Source: Fragum whitleyi (lineage: Eukaryota > Mollusca > Bivalvia > Cardiida > Cardiidae). Taken from it: a stretch of DNA of 64,000 bases. Shown here piece after piece: positions 34,300 to 44,123 of the stretch (positions within the stretch are counted from its first letter, which is position 1; the number at the start of each line of letters is the position of its first letter). The stretch is from NCBI GenBank assembly GCA_948146395.1, contig OX411556.1, positions 31,261,056 to 31,325,055 on the forward strand, written 5' to 3'. A model generated the notes under the pieces. The model was given only the letters and a program-made list of their open reading frames with translations, did no database searches and was not told the origin of the DNA. Made by a program: the position numbers and the translations under genes.

Positions 34300-34479
34300 A
34301 ATTATAACAACAAATTCTTACCGTTGTTTATTGAATATTTAACCACGCCTCTGGATGGTAAGGCTCAATGAATAATCTACACGAGCTTAAGCTCTTGTGG
34401 ATTATCTATTGAGCCTTGGAACTTAGAAGCGTGGTTAATTTTTCAATACACAACGGTAAGAATTTATCATTTTATAATT
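34300..34479. repeat. 180-bp palindrome
   Basis: Arms of about 88 bp meet at GAGCTTAAGCTC (34383-34394). Outer arms are AATTCTTACCGTTG and CAACGGTAAGAATT, middle arms TTAACCACGC and GCGTGGTTAA, inner arms AGGCTCAATGAATAATC and GATTATCTATTGAGCCT. The two arms differ at scattered positions, so it is old enough to have mutated. It may be a foldback element; only one copy is seen. Confidence 0.9.
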
Positions 34480-35522
34480 AAAATATCTAAAATTCATGCA
34501 ATTGTGCAAAATGTCGTAATTTTGCCCAGTGGAATTTATTAAAAAACCAAAACAACGAAAATGTATTTTAATTGAATTGATTTAATTCGAAATACTTTCG
34601 ATTACCGAATGATCATCTTTCTCAAATCTCGCCAAGATAGACTTGCTGAATAAATCCGTACTAATAAACTCAGCTCTAAAGTACGTTGGATCGGCAAATA
34701 GGTGTGAACTTATCTTCCCCTCTAAAACAACAAAGAAGAAGAATAAACTATATGACTCAAAGCAAAATCAACAGGAGAGCTTTAGGAAGTACACATGGAT
34801 CTTCATTTACACTCATTCGCCAAGTTTCTGTTGACAAGTACCGTATGAAATACTTAAGATTGAATACTCAACCCAAATATGGGTTTTTGCCTTTTGAGAC
34901 ACGCTTAATAAATGAAGGATTGGGTATCAGAAGAATTATTTCCCTGGTCGGAGATCAAGTAGCAGACAAATAACAACAATAAATCTGGCACACCATCACT
35001 TGTCAGGCTCCCTACGGCCATGTTGGAATTATCTGAGATAGATAAATTACTAGATTTTCTCAAGATTTGTTTCTTTTTTGGTCTCAATGCTGTCATGGAT
35101 TGTCCCGTAAGATAGGTTTCAATGATTATAAATAAAGGATTGATTTCCGTTTATTCATGTTAAGATAAAGCTTTTATCTCTTGATACAATAATTTCAAAT
35201 TTCTAAACACATAACAAACAAAAATTCAATAAATGACAACATTATTGTGAACATGCGCACCGCACTAGACTTTCACACCCAATGATCATTAATGGTGAAT
35301 GTCAATATATAACTTTGGGCTTCATTTTACCATAATTATCTAATAAATTTGTATTGATTCACCATGATTATCTATTTTTGGTATCACAAATATATAATTC
35401 TATTTTTTTTAAAAAAAATCTTCGGGATCATATGTATACTTAAATTGTCAGCCTATATCATAAAGGTACTCCTTGTTCTAAAGACCTCTACTGAGTTATC
35501 CTCAGACATTTGCTTTCATCTA
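34480..35522. other. No gene recognised
   Basis: Plus-strand frames of 63 and 95 codons (34643-34973) overlap in different phases. They are slightly richer in charged residues than most frames here but show no domain or start context. I do not call a gene. Confidence 0.45.
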
Positions 35523-35946
35523 CAATTAGTAACATAACCGTAGCCAAAACTCTTCCAAATAGCTCTTTTGGCGTTCCATTCGTTTATTCTAAACACTCAT
35601 TCAACCAATGCAAAAACGCCCCATTATCACTATAAAGGATAATACCAATAACTGCGATTGTAAATTGTAAAAATTGTAAGGAAGAATCAACAATTTCATT
35701 GACGTAATTAAATCTTTTAAGTTTCTGTTTAGATCGTGAAGACACAGGAAGCTATTTATAGAAGATGTTAAATTTGTACATTTCATGAAAGGGATGCAAT
35801 AAAAGTCGCTTATTTTGTTCACCTCGAACAAAAATAGTGATATTTGATTACGTTACTTCAATTTCATTTAAAACGCACTCATTCAAAATCATTCCAAAAC
35901 CATTCCTAAACCCTTTACCTCGTCACTTTCACGATGTTCTTATTTG
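35523..35946 (-). mobile_element. MITE-A, full-length diverged copy
   Basis: Bounded by TA at 35521-35522 and 35947-35948, with ends CAATTAGTAACATAACCG and ACGATGTTCTTATTTG. The left body (GTAGCCAAAACTCTTCC, GGCGTTCCATTCGTTTATTC) and right body (AAACGCACTCATTCAAAATC) match the family. The central hairpin is TTTTGTTCACC and TCGAACAAAA. A middle section is replaced by AT-rich sequence. Confidence 0.8.
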
Positions 35947-35951
35947 TAACC

Positions 35952-36035
35952 ATTTCGAGGGGTCAGCGCAACACTATTGTAAGTGCCTATATTTTAATAG
36001 GCACTTACAATAGTGTTGCAATGAACCCTCGATTT
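35952..36035. repeat. Perfect-stem palindrome beside MITE-A
   Basis: GCAACACTATTGTAAGTGCC then TATT, and the exact complement, with flanking CGAGGGGTC and GAACCCTCG. The stem core is about 25 bp without mismatch. It starts only a few bases after the end of the MITE-A copy to its left. Confidence 0.9.
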
Positions 36036-36559
36036 TTCTTCGATTAATTAGCAACATTCCAAACAAAAGTATCGAAGGTCGATCTAAACCAAACCATCAA
36101 AAATTAATTCCATATGTTCCCTACTTCAAAAGCAATTTTAGAACAGGTGGATACGTTTGGAGAATTCCTTGAAAGCCATTGGATATCTGATAAACAGGGA
36201 GATAACATTAAGGAGTCTATCAATAAACAAGAGGTTCTTAAATATTTTCTTTCACTACGAGGAATATTCATCTGATTGGAAAATAAATACGTTGTCATGT
36301 AAATGATTTGTAACTCTTGTAGTTGACATTTAAATGTATTTGTGTGCTCTTTCGACATTACATAAATATAGATAAAATGTTTTTATATGTCACTTATAAA
36401 CATAAAACCTAAATAACACGGAACGGATATGTGAAGTGGGTTCATACACAAATACATGAACAAACATTATTTACGTGTAATAAGGTCTTCAATTTCACTT
36501 CACTCTTACATAAAGATTAAAATCAAAACCAAAGTTTATATTTAGTATACGGAGTACAC
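36036..36559. other. No gene recognised
   Basis: An 84-codon minus-strand frame at 36104-36358 has no domain. Confidence 0.5.
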
Positions 36560-37015
36560 TTTAAAAAAACATCTGAGACATCACGTAGACAAGCTTCTTA
36601 ACCAAGTTCCAGATCATTTGAGCAGAAATGATGTCTCTAGAGTGCACAAAAGGTATTTCTTTAATCCGATCCCTCAACCTCATTTTCGACCGACTTGACC
36701 CAATTGCGAACTCGTCTGCAACTTCTTGTCAACTAACATTCTGACAACTTGAAGACATTTCAAAAGCAAAAAAGTGCTTCTAGAGTGTAGAAAAGGGTTT
36801 TCTAAAATTTGGACCCTTGACCTCATTCAGACATAATTTTGAACTCCGCGGAGATTTCACGTAGACAATCATTCTGACCAAGTTTCACTACATTTGGGGC
36901 CAAAAATGCGGCCTCTCGGATGCTCAAAATATGTTGACGAACGACGGACTACTCACAACGGACGGAAGACGCCGGACACAAGTAGATTAAGACATATTAC
37001 CACAGCACTTGGTGA
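36560..37015. repeat. Degenerate ~147-bp tandem repeat of bivalve type
   Basis: Phrases TCTAGAGTGCACAAAAGG and TCTAGAGTGTAGAAAAGG lie 147 bp apart. CACGTAGACAA, GACCAAGTTTCACTACATTT and GACCTCATTC recur around them. It ends with GACGAACGACGGACTACTCA and CACTTGGTGAGCTTA, the kind of terminus that I associate with short-unit repeats of bivalve genomes. Confidence 0.65.
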
Positions 37016-37031
37016 GCTTAAAATCGTAAGA

Positions 37032-37311
37032 TTGATTTATTGAATGGAGTTTAACGCCGTTTTCAACATTTTTTTCAGTTATTCCTCGGCGGCTGGAGCA
37101 CCTATCATTGGTGTCCAGGTATTTCTCTCACCAGTACAACCACCACATCCTTTCCTAGCCTCCAGCTGCTATCTCACATAGGTCTACGATTATCAACCCA
37201 TTGGTGAGAGACAAATAGTTGGAAATAATGAGTGCCGCCGTCGGGGATCGTACCCGGGACCTGTAGATTGACAGTTCGGCGCGCTACCAACTGCGCTTTA
37301 ACGGCTGCTCT
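37032..37311 (-). mobile_element. SINE-T, full-length copy with target-site duplication
   Basis: Complete body and tRNA head with box motifs, the latter slightly mutated (GGATCGTACCCGGGACC; CAACTGCGCTTTAACGGC on the plus strand). Flanks TTAAAATCGTAAGA (37018-37031) and TTAAAATAGTAAGA (37312-37325) form a 14-bp target duplication with one mismatch. Confidence 0.93.
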
Positions 37312-38281
37312 TTAAAATAGTAAGACCACAGACCGCGTGGAGATTTTAGCCCATTGACACGTCATTAAGGTATGATAAGGTCGCAGCACGAACTTCACAC
37401 GGCACGCGATGCATGTTAATTTTAAGCAGCTTTTCTTGCATATGATATCCACACGGTCACAGTTCGGAGACTGTGTGGGTGCAAAGCGGTCTACAATAAA
37501 TAAATTTTGCTGATCGGTCGGTGTTCGAGCGTGGACCATAGAAAAAAATAAGTGTTACGACGTCTAGAATATTAACGACGACAGGCTTCGACATCACTCT
37601 GCGTCTGTGACAAATATAAGCTAAGCTTAAGTTAAAATATCGCTGACTTATTGTTTAATGAAAAGCTTCTACTTTTTAAAGCGCGTCTTAAGCACGTGAT
37701 TATCAGGAAACGTTCATTGTGGCGTCATTTATTGAGCTCAGCTTAGATGACGTCACATAGAGGAATGAACGAAAGAATGGTATATTTCTCTATTTTTTAT
37801 AATTTCACTGGTTTTGCGGTGCGGTTATCAAGTGATAATCTGCAGTTAGATCCCGATTGTGCACGTAAAAGCAATAAAGAAATACTACTCTTATTATATT
37901 GTGTGATATAGAATCGAAGACTGCAATAGAATTTATTATTCCCCAATCTGCCAATCATTCTACTTCCTTCTGCTGGAAAAACTAATTTTCAATTTTGTCC
38001 CCAAATTAATTTACAACAATCCATTTGGCCCTCGTCTTCAAGCTTGAATTAACAAACCACGGAATTAATTGACACTTTAATTAAATCTCAATAAACATCT
38101 AGAGGATAGAACAGAAAGACAGCTGAATTGTCTCTCTCAAGAAATTGCTGAGGAGATCTGATATTCAGAAAGAAATGTTATGGGAAAATATGTTTGTCAT
38201 TTTCATGTTAGATCACGGAATGTAGTGAGATAAACGCTGTTTACTAACAGAAATTTCATGTTTTGATTCGATGGTTGACTG
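37312..38281. other. No gene; possible family F remnant
   Basis: GATGACGTCACATAGAGGAA and ATGAACGAAAGAATGGTATA (about 37748-37785) resemble the left third of family F inverted, but neither end is present. Otherwise unassigned. Confidence 0.4.
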
Positions 38282-38378
38282 CATCCTAGGAGCCCAGGCG
38301 TAAGGCAATACGTTGCTCTCCACTCATTACGATAAATATAGTCTATGGAGTGAGGCGACACTAGGCTACCGAAAATGG
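38282..38378. repeat. Dispersed repeat R, second copy
   Basis: GAGCCCAGGCGTAAGGCAAT, ACGTTGCTCTCCACTCATTA, AGTCTATGGAGTGAGGCGAC and ACTAGGCT match 22845-22925 in the same orientation. Ends undefined. Confidence 0.65.
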
Positions 38379-38463
38379 GTTGACTCAAAATAGACGAGAT
38401 TTTGAAACCGCATGTGGTACTATTTTCAGACTAAAGTACATGTGTGTATCTTATCTATGAAAT

Positions 38464-38701
38464 GAGCCTGTGCGTGAGATTTCAAACGATTTCAAATATG
38501 CGCAAAGCAAAGACTCTGACCAGCCTGTGCATCTGCACAGTCTGACCAGAGTCTTCACTATGTGTTTAGTAGATAGATAAGGTCTCAGAGTATCTTTAGA
38601 CAATCAGGTAACTTTATATTTACAGTATGTGGCTGTCTACGCTACTTAATATTTGCACCTCAAGAACATTTCAAATTGTTGGAAATGTCACGCACAGGCT
38701 C
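38464..38701 (+). mobile_element. MITE-D, copy 1
   Basis: A 238-bp element with TIRs GAGCCTGTGCGTGAGATTTC and GAAATGTCACGCACAGGCTC. A central palindrome has AGACTCTGACCAGCCTGTGC against GCACAGTCTGACCAGAGTCT. AAAT lies on both sides and may be a short target duplication. The second copy at 43821-44058 is the same length and inverted. Confidence 0.9.
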
Positions 38702-38725
38702 AAATATATAATAGAAATTAAAAAC

Positions 38726-38903
38726 ATAAGAAAAAGGAACCATCTAGGATCCAAATAATATTTGGAACAATTATTGAATCCAGCATTTGTCAACAACGTG
38801 GTACTATTACATAGGAAATAAGAACAAACAATCTAGAATAAAAAAATGTTATTCTGCAAAACTTTTGCGTACTTCGAATGTGTTTTCGTGTGACGGGTCA
38901 CAA
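38726..38903. mobile_element. MITE-V, diverged copy
   Basis: The right end TTTTCGTGTGACGGGTCACA matches the V terminus well; the left end is eroded (AAAAAGGAACCATCTAGGAT). Internal GAACAATTATTGAATCCAGC then ATTTGTCAAC parallels the copy at 10669-10887. It lies 25 bp from MITE-D. Confidence 0.72.
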
Positions 38904-39591
38904 ATGTTTTGTATTCTTATTTCAGCATTCAGCATTGCTAAAAAGCGAGTTTTATAAAAAAAAAAAGAATAAGTCTAGAACAAAAGACCATTTACATCTG
39001 TAGCCTAGATAAAGAGTACTCTATTGAATCCATATTTAATTTTCATCTGCCAAAAATAGATTTTTAAAAACTTATGTAATTTTCAACCGTTTATCCAATG
39101 TTTGTTCGTACTTAACATAGTTTTAAAATTAAAAACAGTCAATTACAATCAATAAAATGTTTAGTTTGAATGGAAATGAAATTGATTTTATTTGTTATTA
39201 AACAACAGTCTGTAGCTGAACTATTACCCAGTTAGAAGATGATTCGGAAAGAGAACATTATTCCTAAACTAAGCATGGAATTGACGCCCTCTTTGATTTC
39301 CCTTTCTTTCCTGAAAGTGAATCTTTTGTTTCTGTTAAGACAGCAAATGTTATTCTTATAAAAATTTGTTCATGAACAAAATATGTTGAATACTTCAATT
39401 CAAGTAGGATAAAATTACTTTCTGGAAATTTTAGCATCTTAAAGTGGCACCAAGGTAGTGAAAACCTCTATTTCAATTGCCGCCAGCACAGCAAGAATTA
39501 AGTACCAGTTAAGAGCTATCATTTTATAACTTCGAGTGTAACTGGGCGTGGTTAAGATTGGGATTTCAAAAAAATGACAAAAACATAGATA
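38904..39591. other. No gene recognised
   Basis: No repeat or coding signal supported. Confidence 0.5.
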
Positions 39592-40194
39592 CAGTTATAG
39601 ACTTTGTGAAATTGACACTCACATCGATCAAAACCAATCCAAAGCAGTCGCTTAGCGCTCCTTTCTTTTATTCAAAGCACACGCACATCCTATTCAAAAA
39701 GCTCCTAAATAGTCCCAAAGGCCTCCGAAATCTTTCAAAACGACTCATTCATATCGACCAAATCGTTCAACGTTTTTCATGGCTCGTTTGAATTTAAAAG
39801 CGTGTGTCTGGTCAGTTAAGACAAACAAACTAAATAGTACGTACATTTTATAAAAAGGGATGTAAAAAAATATCACTTATTTCGTCCGGTTGGACGAAAT
39901 TTGCGCTTTTGTATTCCTCCTTAATTTAATTCAAAACTTTTTCCCCAAACTCGCTTGATACCATCATACCGAAATCATTCCGAAATCAAGAGGCAACTTT
40001 TTTGGCTCAAATGATTTTAAACTTGTAAAAATGCTTGTTTAAAAGCTTCGGGGTCAAATCTTTGTAAAATACTATACGAAAGTTTTGCATTTTGCAACCT
40101 TTATTATCTTTACCTCAGGTGAGCGTTTTAACGCCAATGGTCCTCTTAGTAGTACAGTCATAGTATATTGTCAAATACATGATGTAGTTAACTG
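39592..40194 (-). mobile_element. MITE-A interrupted by another repeat
   Basis: Both ends have TA (39590-39591 and 40195-40196): CAGTTATAGACTTTGTG at the left, TGATGTAGTTAACTG at the right. The central hairpin is ATTTCGTCC and GGACGAAAT (about 39885-39910). After AAATCATTCCGAAATCAAGA the family sequence stops near 40000 and resumes at about 40166 with TATTGTCAAATACAT. Confidence 0.85.
40000..40165. repeat. Insert of bivalve-type repeat in MITE-A
   Basis: About 165 bp ending in TTTACCTCAGGTGAGCGTTT and AACGCCAATGGTCCTCTTAG. The CTCAGGTGAG motif is the inverted form of the start of the repeat at 31783. Exact insert boundaries are uncertain by several bases. Confidence 0.65.
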
Positions 40195-40196
40195 TA

Positions 40197-41050
40197 CATC
40201 CACAAATCTGACTTTTTAATTCAGTGATGTAAACGTTTCCGTATGTCTCTCGTTGATTTGGAAATACGCAAATGCAAACAAATTATAGTTTTGTAAGTTA
40301 GTTAAGCTAAATCTTAAGTCTGATAAATCATACCCGGAGCACTCAAGAGCTCTAGAATAGCTCTTCTCTTGAATACCACCTGTCTGAAGGCTTCACGAAA
40401 ATTAAATTAAAAACACATTTGGGGCAGTTATATTCAATTAGCAGACTGATAAAATTACATTCTTGTTATTTGATTATGTAACAAAATTCAAGACATGATC
40501 CTTCTAGATATAATGTTTCCATATGCGCTTAACTTTGTGCTTATCAATTCAACGACGGATTTCTTGTTGACAGGAAAACAGAGAGGAAAACCCCGCATGA
40601 AAGTATACATCGTTTGATGCATTACGTAGCGCTTCTAATAATTGCATGTGTGCGTGATGGAAATGCATTGAGCAACCTACACCACTAGATGTCCATTTTC
40701 CTGTTCCCTGAACAACATAGGCACATAGGGATATTTAACCCGTGAGCGTCGTGTTTGGATAAAAAATACATAATCATTTGATTCTCGTTATCAGAATATA
40801 TTTTTTTGACAAACCAGACGTAGTATCTTTTTAAAATCTAAATTTACACGCCGTTTTCTTATATTTTTTAAGCTATTTGGTCTTCTAATAACGAAAATCA
40901 TTTATTATTGTTTCTGTAGACTGGTAGTTAAATATATTTTATAATACATGTACATGTGCGCATGTTGCAAATTCAATCATGATAAGAGAAGGGGTATTAT
41001 ACGATGATCGACATGGAAACGACAGTAGGTCCAGCAACTTTACCTATAAT
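40197..41050. other. No gene recognised
   Basis: AT-rich; a small hairpin GAGCTCTAGAATAGCTC lies near 40348. No coding signal. Confidence 0.5.
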
Positions 41051-41496
41051 CATTCGGAACATCACTCGGCCATTTCCGTAAACTGCAACAAACCTTGGAT
41101 GTATGTAAGGCGGATGGGTATGTAACAAAATCGTGCATTTTGTTAGGCGGAAACAATGTAAGAAAAACTAGCACTGTAGATTTATATTTTTTACAGTAAA
41201 TAACAGCTGAAAAATCTTAATTTTTGAAAATGACGAATCGTTCTCAAAAATTAAGATTTTTAAAGGCTTGATTTAAGAATCTAAAGATATTTATATTAGG
41301 ATACGATGGTTTCACGTCAGTGACTTAAACGAGTAGCGTTGGCGACGTCGAACGTTTTCACTCACAGTTTCGAGGGCTAACGCCATTTTAACTGTCGTCA
41401 TCGAATTTTTCCAAGGTTTTCCCGTGATTTTTAAAAATAGTCCGTCTATGTACATCCGAGGTTGATCTTGAGATTGGCCGAGTGTAGTTCCGAATG
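41051..41496 (+). mobile_element. Family E element E2 (unoccupied by SINE)
   Basis: A 446-bp copy with CATTCGGAACATCACTCGGC at the left and GGCCGAGTGTAGTTCCGAAT at the right. The palindrome at about 41205-41262 includes GCTGAAAAATCTTAATTTTT and its complement. The site GTATGTAACAAAATCGTG at about 41119 corresponds to the place where SINE-N sits in E1. Confidence 0.9.
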
Positions 41497-41510
41497 TACC
41501 TGTATTGTGA

Positions 41511-41913
41511 CATTCGGAACATCTCTCGGACTTTTCCGTATACTGAAAAGTATCTCGGACGTAAATGTAGTAATTTTGGGTCACTTTTTAGGTAATTCGG
41601 TTCCTGGTGGTACAGCGGTTAATACGCTTGTAGAACATCACATTTTATTAATTCTCTCCGATCATCTTTGGAGATCTTTTGGGCATACTATAATTTGATG
41701 ACAAAACGCAGTAAACCACTGCGTTTTGTTATCAAATTATAATATGCCCACTTTTATTCTTTCGTTGATTTTATTTTTTGCCACGTCATCCTTACCGGGA
41801 TCGCTGATGTTTGTGACGTCATATTAACTTACGCGCGAAATGACGCGCTATCATGGCTGCGTACGTATTATTCCCGAGGTCTATTCCGTAGAATCGCCGA
41901 GGGTTCCCGATTG
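41511..41913 (+). mobile_element. Family F element, copy F1
   Basis: A 403-bp copy starting CATTCGGAACATCTCTCGG and ending GAGGGTTCCCGATTG. The central palindrome at about 41680-41751 has GGGCATACTATAATTTGATG and its complement, with CGCAGTAAACCACTGCG at the tip. It lies 14 bp after element E2, whose TIR it resembles. TGACGTCATATTAAC and AATGACGCGC are conserved with F2. Confidence 0.92.
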
Positions 41914-42362
41914 GTGATGTGAGGGGCCTCGAATCTCTACTCGAGCTAGAACTAATATAGTACCTGAAACTTCGGGTCGGCCATGAAAATAGAACTTGAA
42001 GTTCAAGGGTATAAGTTTTTTATTAAACAGCCACAAAATAAACAAACTTATATGCAGCATGTGATGTTGTAGAAGATTCTGACCTCCCTTGTACATTACC
42101 TCGTTAAAACTACATAAAATACACCTGTCTTGGAACCAGACTACCGTTTAATGAGGACTGAGGAAACAAAAATGTAAAACCAGTCTACTTTTTATGACTT
42201 TCTGCCTAGAGAATTTTTTAACTATCTTCAAATGGAATGGTAAAGCTTAATTTGCTGGTAGGCTACAACTTATTAAAAGGAAGCAAATTGTATTGCTGCG
42301 AGCAACGGATACAATTTTTAGGAAAGAATCTTAAATTTTTCTGTAATATGTTGATTAAGTCA
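41914..42362. other. No gene recognised
   Basis: The 71- and 93-codon frames overlapping this stretch have no domain. Confidence 0.5.
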
Positions 42363-42479
42363 AAGGGGTCCGAAGACCCCCACCCCCCACCCCACCCCCA
42401 CCCTACCACCATCAAGATAATCGATATTAACGTTTATTTTAATAGCCTTTATGGCGGTAGGGGGTTAATTCGGACCCCT
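42363..42479. repeat. Inverted repeat with C-rich (G-quadruplex-prone) arm
   Basis: AGGGGTCCGAAGACCCC on the left faces GGGGGTTAATTCGGACCCCT on the right. The left arm continues into five C-runs of 3-6 bases at 42377-42403, which on the minus strand give closely spaced G-runs. A related inverted repeat with a G-rich tract lies at 63229-63362. Confidence 0.7.
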
Positions 42480-42917
42480 ATGGATTTAGTGTGTTATTTT
42501 TTTTATTTTAGATGCTGATTTAGAGTGGAGAGGAGTATTTCTGAGATATAGGTAAAAAGGTATTCCCAATGCCAAAAAATACATTTAACCAAATATTTAT
42601 CATATAAAATATAGACTAGATAAATTTTTGTGATCTTTGTTTAGCCGTTATCTGACAAAGGTTAAGGAGAGTATCATGAACAATTTAAATAAATAAATTC
42701 TACCTGGTTATACAAATCAATCTGTACGTTTTTTACTTAGAATTCCGTCTTATAATTGCCTTGGATTTCACATTACTCTTAACCTAAATATATGTATGGA
42801 GTATTCAATGACATCACGCTACCAATAAGTATTTTTTGCTTCTCCTTTAGACAAATTTCTAAAAGAAGAAGAGAAAATCTAATTTCATTTTTACAATATT
42901 TTCGAAATACGGAACAC

Positions 42918-42992
42918 TACAGGTATTGACGATTTTTGCTGTAGATTTTTTTTCTATTTTTCAAAAAATAATTTTACGGAATATCCGGATGA
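42918..42992. repeat. Direct repeat flanking MITE-A, left member
   Basis: GATTTTTGCTGTAGAT, then AATAATTTTACGGAATATCC and GGATGACCCCTTT. A diverged copy begins at 43711, on the other side of the MITE-A/SINE-T nest. Confidence 0.7.
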
Positions 42993-43012
42993 CCCCTTTC
43001 GAGGGAATGGTA

Positions 43013-43710
43013 CTGTTTACAACATTTTGAAATTGACATGGTGAATGATTTTGGAATAAAAATGAATGAGTGCAATGATTGAGTTTGAGTCAGATTAAAA
43101 GGAGGTGATGCAATATCGCAAATTGTTTAAAGAATTAATAAAATAAGGTACATTTATAAACTCCCTTTAATAAAAAAATGCATACCCATTCTTATAAGTT
43201 GATTGATTGATTGGAGTTTTACACCGCTTTCAACATTTTTTTTTTCAGTTATATCGCGGCGGCCGATTCATGATTCCTGGTATTTCTCGCACCAGTACTG
43301 CCAACACATCCTTTCCTAGCCCCCAGCTGCTATCTGACATAGGTCTACGATTATCAACCCATTGGTGGTAGACAAATAGCAAGAAAGAATGAGATCCGCA
43401 ATCGTGGGTCAAACCCGGGACCTCAAGATTGACAGTCCGACGCGCTACCAACTGCGCTATGACGGTTACATTTCTTAAAAAAAAATGTAGTTAGATGCTT
43501 GCAATTTTAAATATGTCAGTGAAATAATTTCTTTATATCTAGCTAGCTTTATTTATATTGAAATATTGTTTTTGACCTTATATTTTAAGTTATATTGAAG
43601 CGTTTTTGAATGGTTTGAATGAGTGTTTCAAATGAATGGATGGAACGCTATGGGACGATTTAGAATGGTAATGATCAGAGTGAGAGTCAATTTCAATATT
43701 TTCTTAAGAA
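43013..43710 (+). mobile_element. MITE-A split by SINE-T
   Basis: The left part 43013-43200 has ACAACATTTTGAAATTGACA, AAGGAGGTGATGCAATATCG and CCCTTTAATAAAAAAATGCA. The right part resumes after the SINE with GCGTTTTTGAATGGTTTGAA, TGGAACGCTATGGGACGATT and GAGAGTCAATTTC. SINE-T inserted near the middle, so this MITE predates that SINE. Confidence 0.82.
43201..43468 (-). mobile_element. SINE-T nested in MITE-A
   Basis: Full-length with both boxes (GGGTCAAACCCGGGACC and CAACTGCGCTATGACGG on the plus strand). An internal deletion after GCGGCGGCC removes the GGAGCACCTAACAATGG segment. Flanks ATTCTTATAA and TTTCTTAAAA may be a weak target duplication. Confidence 0.88.
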
Positions 43711-43780
43711 TGATTTTTGCTGTAGATCTATCTTTTTTTAATAATAATTTTACGGAGTATCCGGATGTCCTCTTTTATAG
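43711..43780. repeat. Direct repeat flanking MITE-A, right member
   Basis: ATGATTTTTGCTGTAGATCT, then AATAATTTTACGGAGTATCC and GGATGTCCTCTTT, a diverged copy of 42918-42992. Confidence 0.7.
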
Positions 43781-43820
43781 TTAATTAAATATTTCGTTCT
43801 TATGCCGATCCGAAATATTC

Positions 43821-44058
43821 GAGCCAGTGCGTGACATTTCCAACAATTTGAAATATTCATAAGGTGCAAACATTGAGTGGCGTATACATCCTTATTCTAT
43901 ATATATAAAGTTACCTGATGGTCTACTGATACTTTGAGACCTTATTTATCTACTCAGCGTATAGTGAAGACTCTGTTCAGACGGTGCGGATGCACAGGCT
44001 GGCCAGAGTCTTTGCTTTGCGCATATTTGAATTTTTTGGAAATCAAACGCAACGGCTC
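43821..44058 (-). mobile_element. MITE-D, copy 2
   Basis: 238 bp, inverted relative to 38464-38701. The ends are GAGCCAGTGCGTGACATTTC and AAACGCAACGGCTC. The palindrome holds GACTCTGTTCAGACGGTGCG against CACAGGCTGGCCAGAGTC. CAAAGCAAAGACTC and CAAATATGCGC match copy 1 in reverse complement. Confidence 0.88.
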
Positions 44059-44123
44059 ATTTAATATGCCACTCGTCTTAAGGTCTTGCGATATTAAAAC
44101 AAGAGCAACGCTGGGCGTGGCAG

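Noticed and set aside
34643..34973. Possible exon with charged residues
   Set aside because: Two frames overlap in different phases, no domain is visible and no splice sites could be defended.
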